Below are positions 32,528-41,539 of a stretch of 64,000 nt of DNA, in pieces. The position numbers and the translations under genes are program-made. The DNA comes from Pontiella agarivorans. Its GTDB lineage: Bacteria; Verrucomicrobiota; Kiritimatiellia; Kiritimatiellales; Pontiellaceae. The stretch is from contig NZ_JARVCO010000010.1 of assembly GCF_034531395.1 (NCBI RefSeq), positions 868,001 to 932,000 of the forward strand. The letters are read 5' to 3'. The notes beneath the pieces were generated by a model. The model searched no databases, was not told the DNA's origin, and saw nothing but the letters and a program-made list of their open reading frames with translations. Numbering within the stretch: position 1 is the first letter of the stretch; each line of letters starts with the position of its first letter.

Positions 32528-34605
32528 CAGGAACCTACGATGCTTTCTATGTTCTTGTTGATGATGGTAGTCAGTTTGACGGATTCAGAATTCAGCGCCG
32601 AAAGCTCTTCATTCATTTCCAACAACTCCGCGATAAACTCTTCTTCGGTTTTGCCGTCTTCTTCGATGACGACGCCGACATAGCGGCCGGGGTTGAGGGA
32701 ATAGTCCTGCTCGGCGACTTCTTCGGGCGTGGCGAGTTTGCAGAGGCCGGTGACGTCTTCGTATTCCGCCTTGGGAAAGCGTTCCTGCAGCCAGTGGATG
32801 TGTTTGAAGAAGAGCTCGGCGTTCTTCACTTCGGTATGCAGGGCTTCAAGGGCTTCTTTGAGTTTCTTCAGCGCCCTGTCCGGGCGCTTTCGTTGGGGTG
32901 GCATGGATGCCATCCCTACGGCGCGGACGGTTTGGTCGAGCTGTTTGAGCCCGGCGTGGAGCGATTCAAAGAAGGGGTCGAAGGCTTTTCGCAGTTTGTG
33001 CTGGGCGGTGTTGATGGCGTCGGCGTTTTTCTTTGCGCGGAATTTTCCTTTGGTTTCGGCGGCATAGTCCGCGTGTTGTTTTTGCAGTTGGCCGAGTGCC
33101 TTCCACTGCTTTACCAGCTCGCCGACAGCGCGTTTTCCGGGGTCGTCGTCGAGCACATCAAGGAGCTGTTCGGCAATGGGTTTGACCTGCTTTTCGTTTT
33201 CGGCGAGGGCTTCCAATCCCTGGACAAAATAGCGGTCGATCTGGCGGACAAAGGCGCGGCGGTTGCCGCGGTGCAGTTTGGAGATGAGCGCAATGTTCTG
33301 CACCTGTTCGGCGGAAAATTCGCGGTGGGCGCGGTCGATGGGCGTGAAAATGTTGCGCGCGTCGATGAACAGGATGTTGTCGTCGGTTTTGCCTTTGTCG
33401 AAAAACCAGAGCGTCGCCGGAAGGGTGACGGTGTAGAACATATTGGAGGGCAGGGTGAGCATGCCGTAAATCAGGTTGTTTTCAATCAGCGTGCGGCGAA
33501 TGTCGGCCTCGGAGTGGCGGGCGTCGGAGGCGGAGTTGGCCATGACGAGCGCGGCGCGGCCGTTTTCTTTGAGCGAGGTGGCAAAGAGATTGATCCAGAG
33601 ATAGTTGGCGTTGGGTACGGTTTCCTTGCCCTGTTCGCTCTTTTTGGCTTTGGTCTTTTTGCGCGGAATGCCGTAGGTGTTGAAACGCGGATCGTTTTCG
33701 ACGGTGGCGATCGGCACGTCGTCGACGTTGAAGGGCGGGTTGGCCATCACAAAATCAAATTCGCCGAAGCCATTATATGGATCTTCGGAATAGGAGTTGG
33801 CCTGCCGCACTTCGCCGCGCAATCCGTTCACCGCCAGGTTCATTTTGGCGAGTTTGACGGTGTCGAGCGTTTTTTCCTGGCCGTAGACCGAGATGGAGTC
33901 GCCGTCGTCGGTTTCGCCGAGGGCGGCGAGTTCCCTGCGGTGGTCGTCGATAAAGTGCTGCGACTGGACAAACATGCCGCCGGATCCGCAGGCGGGATCG
34001 TAGACCTTGCCTTTGTAGGGCTCGATCATTTCCACCATCAGCCGCACGACGGAGGTGGGGGTGAAGAATTCGCCGCCGCCCTGGCCTTCCGCCAGCGCAA
34101 AGTTGCTGAGGAAATATTCATAGATTTTGCCGAGCATATCGCCGGAGGCATCGCGCGGAATGTTGGAAAAGGTTTTCAGCAGCCGGGCGGGCAGGGTTTG
34201 GTCGGTGCGGGTGAGCGGGATGTATTCATCTTTCGGCAGCACACCGTCGAGCTCGGGTTTGTATTTTTCGATGTCGAGCATGGCCTCTTTGATGCGTTTG
34301 GCGGTGTCTTCGGACTCGGGCAGGTTGAGTAGATAGTCGTAGCGCGCGTGGTCGGGCAGGTAGAAGCCGCATTGGGCCAGGGCGATTTCCGAAACGGGCT
34401 TTTCGCGCCGCGTGCCTTTGAGTCTGGCATATTCCTCGTGGATTGCCTTTTCGGCCAGCGCATATTTGTTGTCGGCAAATTTGAGGAAGATCAGCCCGAG
34501 CACGGGCGTGGCATATTCGGAGGATTTCAGGTCGGAGTTGGCGCGCAGATTGTCGGCCGCCGCCCAGAGGTCGTTTTCAAGTTGTTTCAGTTGTTCCGAG
34601 GTCAT
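32527..34605 (-). CDS. hsdM: Type I restriction-modification methyltransferase, M subunit
   Basis: A 692-residue adenine-specific methylase. The N-terminal helical domain LENDLWAAADNLRANSDLKS is typical of HsdM. SAM-binding motif VYDPACGSGGMFV and catalytic motif FDFVMANPPFNVDD follow. About 180 extra residues after the core form a helix-rich tail (with LLDVLDDDPGKRAVGELVKQ and RFPKAEYEDVTGLCKLATPE), making it longer than the usual 500-530. It has its own upstream gap shared with the divergent plus-strand operon. It contains a one-mismatch copy of the dispersed palindrome at 33211-33225. Confidence 0.94.
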   Translation of the reverse strand: MTSEQLKQLENDLWAAADNLRANSDLKSSEYATPVLGLIFLKFADNKYALAEKAIHEEYARLKGTRREKPVSEIALAQCGFYLPDHARYDYLLNLPESEDTAKRIKEAMLDIEKYKPELDGVLPKDEYIPLTRTDQTLPARLLKTFSNIPRDASGDMLGKIYEYFLSNFALAEGQGGGEFFTPTSVVRLMVEMIEPYKGKVYDPACGSGGMFVQSQHFIDDHRRELAALGETDDGDSISVYGQEKTLDTVKLAKMNLAVNGLRGEVRQANSYSEDPYNGFGEFDFVMANPPFNVDDVPIATVENDPRFNTYGIPRKKTKAKKSEQGKETVPNANYLWINLFATSLKENGRAALVMANSASDARHSEADIRRTLIENNLIYGMLTLPSNMFYTVTLPATLWFFDKGKTDDNILFIDARNIFTPIDRAHREFSAEQVQNIALISKLHRGNRRAFVRQIDRYFVQGLEALAENEKQVKPIAEQLLDVLDDDPGKRAVGELVKQWKALGQLQKQHADYAAETKGKFRAKKNADAINTAQHKLRKAFDPFFESLHAGLKQLDQTVRAVGMASMPPQRKRPDRALKKLKEALEALHTEVKNAELFFKHIHWLQERFPKAEYEDVTGLCKLATPEEVAEQDYSLNPGRYVGVVIEEDGKTEEEFIAELLEMNEELSALNSESVKLTTIINKNIESIVGS

Positions 34606-34710
34606 GGGTCATCCTGAGTGTGTTGAATTGCATTAAAGCCGGGCATGGTAGGAGGGAGACCTCCGGAAGGAAAGAACTGTTTTGCGTGTGGCTGCGGGTT
34701 GAATGGGTTG

Positions 34711-34726
34711 GTGTTCATATTTGAAC
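34711..34726. promoter_or_regulatory. Candidate IclR operator upstream of the long uronate operon
   Basis: GTGTTCATATTTGAAC, identical to 7306-7321, placed 64 bp before the first gene of the operon. Extended by one base it forms TGTTCA-TATT-TGAACA. Confidence 0.65.
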
Positions 34727-34789
34727 ATTTTTTACAAAAGTTGAAACGGCCCGTTGAGCGTTCGGAAATTGAGCGTAGATTACGGGACT

Positions 34790-35659
34790 ATGAAAAAAAT
34801 TCTGATTATTTCATTGGCGGCACTGTCGGGAGCTTTGTTACCGGCTTGTGCTGAATCGCAGGAACCGGAGACCTTCTGTCGGTATGTCCCGGAGCGTTCA
34901 GATGATTTCGCGTGGGAGAACGATAAGATTGCGTTCCGCATGTATGGTCCGACGTTCCGCAAGGGCAGGGAGGACAGCGGGATCGACTGCTGGCTGAAGC
35001 GGGTGGATTATCCGGTGATTGATAAATGGTACGGTCAGATGAAGGAGAAGACCTACCATCGGGACTGGGGCGAGGGGTATGATCCGTATCATGTGGGTTC
35101 TTCGCGCGGCTGCGGCGGTCTGGGGCTGTGGATCGACGGCCGTTTAATCACATCCAATGTGTACCGGGAATGGCGGGTTATTAAGTGCGAACCTGCGGAG
35201 TCGGTTTTTGTGCTTTCCTATGCGTGGGAGCATGACGGCGATGTTTATACCGAAGAGAAACAGATTTCGATTAAGCTGGGCGATCGCCTGTTTAAATCGA
35301 CCTCGACCTTCCGGAAAAACGGGGAAATTGCGGCTGGTCTTCCGATTGCCGTCGGTCTGACCACGCATGATGGAAAAGCGGCGGTATCGGAAAATACGGA
35401 AGAGGGCTGGATGGCCTGCTGGGAAACGATTGATGGCGATGGTCTGGGGACCGGTGTGGTGATGGATCCGTCACGGATTGATGAATTTAAACCGGTGAAT
35501 TCGGACCGGAAAGATGAAAGCCATGCGCTGCTGATTACGAAAACCGACCGGAACGGACAGGTGGAATACTGGGCCGGTTATGGCTGGGAACGCGCCGGCG
35601 AAATTAAAACTTCCAATGACTGGAATGCGTATCTGAAAGGATTTAACCGGGGAAAATGA
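34790..35659 (+). CDS. DUF4861-like lipoprotein of glycan-use loci
   Basis: A 289-residue exported protein. The signal region MKKILIISLAALSGALLPAC has a lipobox-like LPAC, so it may be a lipoprotein. The body is beta-rich with FAWENDKIAFRMYGPTFRKG, DWGEGYDPYHVGSSRGCGGL and AGLPIAVGLTTHDG, which fits the DUF4861 family found beside pectin and ulvan genes. No catalytic role is certain. The ATG at 34790 starts the signal peptide, whereas the frame from 34754 adds a leader without such features. Its stop overlaps the next start (ATGATG with TGA inside), so it is the first gene of the operon. Confidence 0.72.
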   Translation: MKKILIISLAALSGALLPACAESQEPETFCRYVPERSDDFAWENDKIAFRMYGPTFRKGREDSGIDCWLKRVDYPVIDKWYGQMKEKTYHRDWGEGYDPYHVGSSRGCGGLGLWIDGRLITSNVYREWRVIKCEPAESVFVLSYAWEHDGDVYTEEKQISIKLGDRLFKSTSTFRKNGEIAAGLPIAVGLTTHDGKAAVSENTEEGWMACWETIDGDGLGTGVVMDPSRIDEFKPVNSDRKDESHALLITKTDRNGQVEYWAGYGWERAGEIKTSNDWNAYLKGFNRGK

Positions 35660-38046
35660 TGACGAAGAATATACTGTATGGGCTTGCCGCTTTTCTGACC
35701 GTATCCGCCGTTGCGGAGCCGTATTCCAAACTGGATGAATATGCTTTCCGGCAGGAGACGATCCATTCGACCATCCGTTCGGCGGCGGAATATCAGCTGC
35801 ATCTTTATGGGAAAAATATCCCGACCAGAAACTGGCTGGTCGGCACCTTCTTTTCTTCATTTGTTGCGGCTTACGAGCAGACCGGCGATGAATGGTATCT
35901 GGAACAGACGATGAAATGGGGCGAAGCCTCGGAGTGGGATATCAATAATTATTTTCATGCGGATGATGTCTGTCCGGGACAGACCTATCTGGATATTTAT
36001 TTTCTGAAGGGCGGCGATGAAAAATTTGCAAAGCTGAAAGAGAAACTTGATCCATTGCTGGAGCGCGAAGTGCTGAAACCGGGTGAGCTGCATCAATGGG
36101 CAAAGAAGGATGTGCCGTTTATCGGGCGCAACCTGTGGAGCTGGTGCGATGCGCTTTATATGGCGCCGCCGGTGTATGCCCGTATGGGGAAGGCCACCGG
36201 GGATAAACGCTACTTTGATCAGCTGCACAAACTCTACTGGGATTCCGTGGATTTTCTTTATGATCCTGATGAACACCTTTTTTACCGCAACAGCAAGGCG
36301 CAGACCGAAAAACTGAAGACACCGAATGGAAAGCAGGTGTTCTGGGGACGCGGCAACGGCTGGGTCATCGGCGGACTGGCGCGGTTGATTCCGTATCTGA
36401 ATGAAAACGATCCGATGCGGCAGCAGTATATTGAGCTCTTCAGAGAGCTGAGTTTCAGTCTGGCGAAATATCAGGGCGAGGACGGCTTGTGGCGGGCCTG
36501 CGTGAACGATCCGGAATGGCTGCCGACCAAAGAAACAACCGGTTCATCGTTTTTTGTTTTTGCGTTGGCCAAGGGCGTGAATGAAGGCTGGTTGCCGCGT
36601 GCATATTTTGAGCCGGTGGTGATGCGCGGCTGGCGAGGGCTGATGGACTGCGTTTCGCCGGAAGGCCGTCTGGGTTATTGCCAGCTGGTGGCGGGGTCGC
36701 CGCACGAAACGCGGGCGGAGGATACGAAGGATTACGGCGTCGGTGCTTTCATTCTGGCCGGTGTGGAAATGCTGAAGTTCCAACCGTTGGAAAAAATGGA
36801 AGAGCAGATTGCAAATCCGTTTAAACCGCGGTCGGTGGCCGATGACGGCGCGTGGACGTGGTATAACGATGAGCGCGTGATTCTGCATAATGATGTGTTC
36901 TATGCCAGCTATGTGAGAAGCGACGGAAAAACCGCGATGACCGCTTTCGGGCTGGAAAAAATGCCGAGTGCACATGCCCGGAAGGAAATGGTGCTCAGCA
37001 CGTGGGAGCAGAAGGACGATCATAACAATGGGGCCTTTCTGCCGCTGAAGGATGGACGTCTACTGGTGACGTATGCGACGCACGGAACGCATAAAAACTT
37101 TTATCAGCGCAAGCTGACGCTGTGGCAATGGAAAGAGGCTGTGGTGGGCGAAGAACGGAGTTTCAGAATGAGCCATGGCAAACGTGGCGTGACGTATCAG
37201 AACCTGCACCGGGTGGAAGATGAAAACGGCCGGATCTACAACTTTTTCCGGGGCAATAATTTCAACCCGCATTTCACCACGTCCGATGACGAAGCGGAAA
37301 CGTGGGCTGAACCGATTCAGCTGATCAATATCGGTGTCGGTAATGACCGGCCCTATATCAAATATGTTTCCAATGGCCGGAACCGCATTGACCTGCTTTA
37401 TACCGATGGACATCCGCGCAACTGCAAACAGAATAATGTGTACCACATGTACTATGAAGCCGGAGCCTTTCATCAATCGGACGGAACCGTGATCCGGACG
37501 GTGGAGGAACTGAAAAGAAATCCGATGAAGCCGGACGATGGGACGCTGGTTTTCGACGGCAGTACGGCGAATGGGCGCGGCTGGGTCTGGGATATGGAAT
37601 ACGATCAGGACGGGCAGCCGTTCGGTGCGTTTATTTCATCGCCCAGCGGACAGATGGGTACTGATATGCGCTACTGGACGGCGCGGTATGTGGATGGAAA
37701 GTGGGCATGTGAGGAGATTGCATTTGCGGGAAGCAATCTCTATCCGAAGGAGCAGCATTATGCCGGCGGCATTGCGCTGAACCCTGCGGATGATCAGGAA
37801 GTGGTCATTTCTTCCGATGTTTTTCCTGATACAGGAAAACCGCTGCCGAAGCGGATCTATCAGCTGTTTAAAGGAACAAAAACTGCCGGGGGCTGGACGT
37901 GGAAACAGCTGACGCACGATCCGGTGAATAATCAGCTGCGTCCGGTGATTGTGCGGGGCAGAGAAAATGCGCTGTTCTGGTTTGCCGGAGCGTACCGGCG
38001 TTATCAGGACTACGACTGCGAAATCCTGATGAGTATGGAATTTTAA
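35656..38046 (+). CDS. GH105-BNR_4 fusion protein
   Basis: A 796-residue secreted protein with two enzyme-like halves. Residues about 20-375 are GH105: HADDVCPGQTYLDIYFLKGG, LWSWCDALYMAPPVYARMGK, VFWGRGNGWVIGGLARLIPY and TGSSFFVFALAKGVNEGW. Residues about 385-796 are a BNR_4-like propeller: GAWTWYNDERVILHNDVFYA, KDDHNNGAFLPLKDGRLLVT, RGVTYQNLHRVEDENGRIYN and DRPYIKYVSNGRNRIDLLYT. The fusion would join polymer cleavage with removal of the unsaturated uronyl end. A palindrome copy sits at the domain linker (36778-36792). The first Met overlaps the previous stop. The fused arrangement is open in one frame with no sign of a missing stop. Confidence 0.85.
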   Translation: MMTKNILYGLAAFLTVSAVAEPYSKLDEYAFRQETIHSTIRSAAEYQLHLYGKNIPTRNWLVGTFFSSFVAAYEQTGDEWYLEQTMKWGEASEWDINNYFHADDVCPGQTYLDIYFLKGGDEKFAKLKEKLDPLLEREVLKPGELHQWAKKDVPFIGRNLWSWCDALYMAPPVYARMGKATGDKRYFDQLHKLYWDSVDFLYDPDEHLFYRNSKAQTEKLKTPNGKQVFWGRGNGWVIGGLARLIPYLNENDPMRQQYIELFRELSFSLAKYQGEDGLWRACVNDPEWLPTKETTGSSFFVFALAKGVNEGWLPRAYFEPVVMRGWRGLMDCVSPEGRLGYCQLVAGSPHETRAEDTKDYGVGAFILAGVEMLKFQPLEKMEEQIANPFKPRSVADDGAWTWYNDERVILHNDVFYASYVRSDGKTAMTAFGLEKMPSAHARKEMVLSTWEQKDDHNNGAFLPLKDGRLLVTYATHGTHKNFYQRKLTLWQWKEAVVGEERSFRMSHGKRGVTYQNLHRVEDENGRIYNFFRGNNFNPHFTTSDDEAETWAEPIQLINIGVGNDRPYIKYVSNGRNRIDLLYTDGHPRNCKQNNVYHMYYEAGAFHQSDGTVIRTVEELKRNPMKPDDGTLVFDGSTANGRGWVWDMEYDQDGQPFGAFISSPSGQMGTDMRYWTARYVDGKWACEEIAFAGSNLYPKEQHYAGGIALNPADDQEVVISSDVFPDTGKPLPKRIYQLFKGTKTAGGWTWKQLTHDPVNNQLRPVIVRGRENALFWFAGAYRRYQDYDCEILMSMEF
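36778..36792 (+). repeat. Dispersed palindrome copy at the GH105-BNR_4 linker
   Basis: TTCCAACCGTTGGAA, encoding F-Q-P-L-E at the joint between the two halves of the fusion. Confidence 0.65.
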
Positions 38047-38062
38047 AATAAGGAAAAAGACA

Positions 38063-38890
38063 ATGAACGTTAGATACACCGTAGGGAAAAATGAATATAA
38101 ACGGATGACCACGGATGAACTGCGCGAAGCGTTTCTGGTGGAGCTGTTTGAAGAGGGGGCTCTGAACCTGCTTTACAGTGAAGTGGAGCGTTCCATTATC
38201 GGTGCGGCTGTTCCAACGGGTGGACGTCTGAAGCTGGAAGCGGGAGCTGAACTGGCGGCGGATTATTTCTGCCAGCGCCGCGAGGTCGGCGTGCTGAATA
38301 TCGGCGGCAACGGAACGGTGACCGTGGACGGAACCGAATACCGGATGGAAAATCTCGACGGACTGTATATCGGCCGTGGGTCCAAAGAGATCACATTTGA
38401 TTCTGTCAACGGCGCGGAACCGGCGCGCTTTTATCTGGTGAGTTACCCGGCGCATGCGACGTATCCGACGACTCAGGCGAAAAAGGCGGATGCCAATGCG
38501 CTGGAGCTGGGGTCGCTGGAGGATTCCAACAAGCGCACGATTTATCAGTACATTCACGAAAACGGGATCAAGAGCTGTCAGTTGGTGATGGGCTTTACTG
38601 CGCTTGAACCGGGCAGTGTCTGGAATACGATGCCGTGCCATACGCATGAACGCCGGACCGAAGTCTATATGTATTTCAATCTGGATGAAACGTCGCGTGT
38701 TTTCCATATGATGGGGCCGGGCGATGAAACGCGGCATATCGTGGTTTCCAATGAACAGGCGGTGATTTCCCCGATGTGGTCGATCCACTCGGGCTGCGGC
38801 ACAAAGGCCTATACCTTCTGCTGGGCCATGGGCGGTGAGAACCAGCGTTTTGATGATATGGATCATATTGCGATCGGGAATTTGAAGTAA
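38063..38890 (+). CDS. kduI: 5-keto-4-deoxyuronate isomerase
   Basis: A 275-residue cupin isomerase that turns 4-deoxy-L-threo-5-hexosulose uronate, the product of unsaturated uronate opening, into 3-deoxy-D-glycero-2,5-hexodiulosonate. The zinc ligands are seen in MPCHTHERRTEVYMYF (His193, His195, Glu200, close to the E. coli spacing). SNEQAVISPMWSIHSGCGTK adds the last His. Full family length. Its stop overlaps the kduD start by one base. Its presence ties the operon to unsaturated uronate use. Confidence 0.97.
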   Translation: MNVRYTVGKNEYKRMTTDELREAFLVELFEEGALNLLYSEVERSIIGAAVPTGGRLKLEAGAELAADYFCQRREVGVLNIGGNGTVTVDGTEYRMENLDGLYIGRGSKEITFDSVNGAEPARFYLVSYPAHATYPTTQAKKADANALELGSLEDSNKRTIYQYIHENGIKSCQLVMGFTALEPGSVWNTMPCHTHERRTEVYMYFNLDETSRVFHMMGPGDETRHIVVSNEQAVISPMWSIHSGCGTKAYTFCWAMGGENQRFDDMDHIAIGNLK

Positions 38891-39657
38891 TGATTTTGGA
38901 TCAATTTAATCTGGCGGGGAAAACTGCACTCGTTACGGGTTGCAAGCGGGGAATCGGAAAAGGAATGGCCATCGCATTGGCGGAAGCCGGCGCGGATATC
39001 ATTGGCGTGAGTGCCACATTGGAAGCCGAAGGCAGCGCGGTTGGAAAGGAAGTAGCCGCACGTGGTCGATCGTTCAAGGGCTATGCCTGCGACTTCAGCG
39101 ATCGCACGGCGCTGTATGCCTTCATCAAACAGGTTAAGGCCGACTTCCCGCAGATCGATATTCTGGTAAATAATGCCGGAACGATTTTGCGCGCTCCGGC
39201 GGCAGAGCATTCCGATGAATTGTGGGACAAAGTCATCGAAGTGAACCTGAATGCGCAGTTTGTGCTTTCCCGCGAACTCGGAAAAGAGATGGCGGCTCGC
39301 GGAACCGGTAAGATTATTTTCACGGCTTCGTTGCTGACGTTCCAGGGCGGTATTACCGTTCCCGGCTATGCGGCCAGCAAGGGGGGCATTGGCCAGTTGA
39401 CGATGGCGCTTTCGAATGAGTGGGCGGGCAAAGGTGTTCAGGTGAATGCCATTGCTCCGGGTTATATTGCCACGGATAACACGCAGGCCTTGCAGGATGA
39501 TCCCGAACGCAGCAAGGCCATTCTTGATCGCATTCCGGCAGGCCGTTGGGGCAATCCGGAAGATTTTGCCGGTCCGATTGTATTTCTGGCTTCGAGTGCG
39601 TCGGATTATATGTCCGGACATACCATGGTGGTTGACGGCGGATGGATGGGGCGATAG
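38890..39657 (+). CDS. kduD: 2-deoxy-D-gluconate 3-dehydrogenase
   Basis: A 255-residue short-chain dehydrogenase. It reduces 2,5-diketo-3-deoxygluconate to 2-keto-3-deoxygluconate with NAD(P)H. Visible parts are ALVTGCKRGIGKGMAIALAE (nucleotide-binding loop), ILVNNAGTI, the catalytic Tyr160-x3-Lys164 in YAASKGG, and a C-terminal MSGHTMVVDGGW. It pairs with KduI as in other uronate operons. No 2-keto-3-deoxygluconate kinase or aldolase is in the window, so the last steps must be elsewhere. Confidence 0.95.
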   Translation: MILDQFNLAGKTALVTGCKRGIGKGMAIALAEAGADIIGVSATLEAEGSAVGKEVAARGRSFKGYACDFSDRTALYAFIKQVKADFPQIDILVNNAGTILRAPAAEHSDELWDKVIEVNLNAQFVLSRELGKEMAARGTGKIIFTASLLTFQGGITVPGYAASKGGIGQLTMALSNEWAGKGVQVNAIAPGYIATDNTQALQDDPERSKAILDRIPAGRWGNPEDFAGPIVFLASSASDYMSGHTMVVDGGWMGR

Positions 39658-39669
39658 GCGGAACTGCTG

Positions 39670-41538
39670 ATGATGAAAAAAAATGACATCGTATTGTTCA
39701 TCTTTGCGGTTGGTTGCATGGTGTACTTTAATGCAAAAGCCGCACCGGATGCTGTGCTGCCGGTGCTGGATAATCCGATGTCGGTGGAGTATCTGCAGGA
39801 CCATCTTTCGGAGGACCATCCGCGGCTGGTCTATACGCCTGCGATTGTTGCCGGGTTGAAGGCAAAACTTGAAACCGATGAAGTTCTTCAGCATGTGTAT
39901 CAGGCTGTAAAGCGGAATGCGGGTCAGGTGCTGGAAACTCCATTGCTGACGCGGAAGATGGAGGGGCGGCGTCTGCTGGGTACTTCCCGGGAAATGCTTT
40001 ACCGCGTGAACATGCTGGGTGCGGTCTGGCTGATGGAGAAACCGCCGGAAATGCTTGCCCGGCTGAATGATGAACTGATTGCTGTCTGCAGTTTTTCCAA
40101 CTGGAATCCAAAGCATTACCTCGATGTCGCTGAGATGTCGCTGGCTGTGGCGCTTGCATTGGATTGGTGCGGCGGGGATCTTCCGGAATCAACCGTTGCA
40201 CTGGCGAAAAAGGCGTTAATGGAAAAGGGGCTGGATGCGGATGGAAAGGGCAGAGCCCGTATTGTGAGCTCTTCCAATAACTGGAACCAGGTCTGTAACG
40301 GGGGGATGATTGCTGCGGCTATTTTGCTGGCAGATGATGAGCCGGAGTTTGCTGCAGACACGATTCGGCGGGCATTGGAAAAAATGCCGAATGCATTGGT
40401 TGAATATGCGCCGGACGGACTTTATCCGGAGGGGTCGACGTATTGGGCATACGGGACCGGTTATTCGGTCATCACCATTGCAATGCTGGAAAGTGCATTC
40501 GGTTCTGATTTCGGAATTTCCGCTGTTCCCGGTTTTCTGGAAAGTGCAGTTTTCCGAGCGTTGTGCAATGCGCCTTCCGGAATGTATTACAATTTTGCCG
40601 ATTGCGGTGAGCGCCGGAGTCCGAATGGCGACCTCATTCTGGCCTGGTTTGCCGCAAAGACCGCAAATCCGGATTTTTTCGAAAGGGATCGTTTTCTGCG
40701 TCCGGCGGATCAGATGGGTAAACTGGATCGCCATGCGGGAGCGGCTCTTGCCTGGCTTTCGCAGGGTCAGAAAACAACGGTAGGCTCTCTGCCGACCGCC
40801 TGGAAAGGGGACGGCCAAAACCCGATTGCTGTTTTTTCCGGGGGTGCATCCGATTCCCGCAGCTACTATTTCGGCGGGAAAGGCGGTCGGGCCTCAATCA
40901 GCCATGGCAATATGGATGCCGGATCGTTTGTTTTTGAATTGGATGGGGTTCGCTGGGTACTCGATTCTGGGAACCAGCGGTATTACGATTTGGAAAAGAC
41001 CGGTTTTAATCTCTGGGGAAAAGAGCAGGACAGTGAGCGCTGGACGCTGCTGACAAAAAATAATTTCGGGCACAGCACTCTGACGGTCAACGATGAGCTG
41101 TTCAAGGTGGATGGTTATGCTCCGCTGATCGATTTCAAGGACGGCGAAACTCCGTCTGCCGCTTTCGATTTAACTGCGGTGTATGGAAAAAACGTTAAAC
41201 GTGCAACGCGTCGTTTTATTCAAGACGGTCCGGCATCGCTCGTTATTGAAGACCGGATTGCTGCATCGGAAAAGACCCGGCGGCTTACCTGGCAGTTGAT
41301 AACGGCGGCCGAGGTGGAACGAATGAACGGAGGGGCTGTACTTCGTCAGACGGGGAAGATGTTGCATTTGGAAATGCTGTCCCATCCGGCGGCGGAACTG
41401 AACGTGGTTTCGCTCGATCCTCCTCCGCTCAAACTGGATCGTCGAATTAAAGGGTTAAAACGAGTGGAAATCGATGTTCCTGTGACGGCAGGAACGAATG
41501 AGATCATCGAGTTTAGAGTCAGATTATCAGGAGAATAG
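39670..41538 (+). CDS. Heparinase II/III-like polysaccharide lyase
   Basis: A 622-residue exported protein. The alpha/alpha toroid N-terminal part has SSNNWNQVCNGGMIAAAILL and PDGLYPEGSTYWAYGTGYSV, and the C-terminal beta-sandwich has SISHGNMDAGSFVFELDGVR-type text (ASISHGNMDAGSFVFELDG). This is the heparinase II/III plan (PL12, PL15, PL17 and PL21 relatives), whose members cut uronate chains by beta-elimination. Substrate is not set by sequence. The frame opens with ATGATG at 39670, and 39673 is equally possible. It lies inside the operon between kduD and a second fusion enzyme. Palindrome copy at 40272-40286. Confidence 0.85.
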   Translation: MMKKNDIVLFIFAVGCMVYFNAKAAPDAVLPVLDNPMSVEYLQDHLSEDHPRLVYTPAIVAGLKAKLETDEVLQHVYQAVKRNAGQVLETPLLTRKMEGRRLLGTSREMLYRVNMLGAVWLMEKPPEMLARLNDELIAVCSFSNWNPKHYLDVAEMSLAVALALDWCGGDLPESTVALAKKALMEKGLDADGKGRARIVSSSNNWNQVCNGGMIAAAILLADDEPEFAADTIRRALEKMPNALVEYAPDGLYPEGSTYWAYGTGYSVITIAMLESAFGSDFGISAVPGFLESAVFRALCNAPSGMYYNFADCGERRSPNGDLILAWFAAKTANPDFFERDRFLRPADQMGKLDRHAGAALAWLSQGQKTTVGSLPTAWKGDGQNPIAVFSGGASDSRSYYFGGKGGRASISHGNMDAGSFVFELDGVRWVLDSGNQRYYDLEKTGFNLWGKEQDSERWTLLTKNNFGHSTLTVNDELFKVDGYAPLIDFKDGETPSAAFDLTAVYGKNVKRATRRFIQDGPASLVIEDRIAASEKTRRLTWQLITAAEVERMNGGAVLRQTGKMLHLEMLSHPAAELNVVSLDPPPLKLDRRIKGLKRVEIDVPVTAGTNEIIEFRVRLSGE

Positions 41539-41539
41539 A

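Noticed and set aside
32488-34332. 614-codon open frame antisense to hsdM
   Set aside because: Same reasoning: the methylase motifs are on the minus strand, and the plus-strand product is a Gly/Val/Phe-rich shadow.
34645-34854. 69-codon plus-strand frame before the DUF4861-like gene
   Set aside because: It overlaps the operator-like site and the signal peptide of the real gene in another frame, and has no ribosome site or known motif.
40091-40108. Extra palindrome copy TTTTTCCAACTGGAATCC
   Set aside because: The spacer is not 5 bases and the arms do not match the TTCCA-N5-TGGAA rule, so it was not counted.
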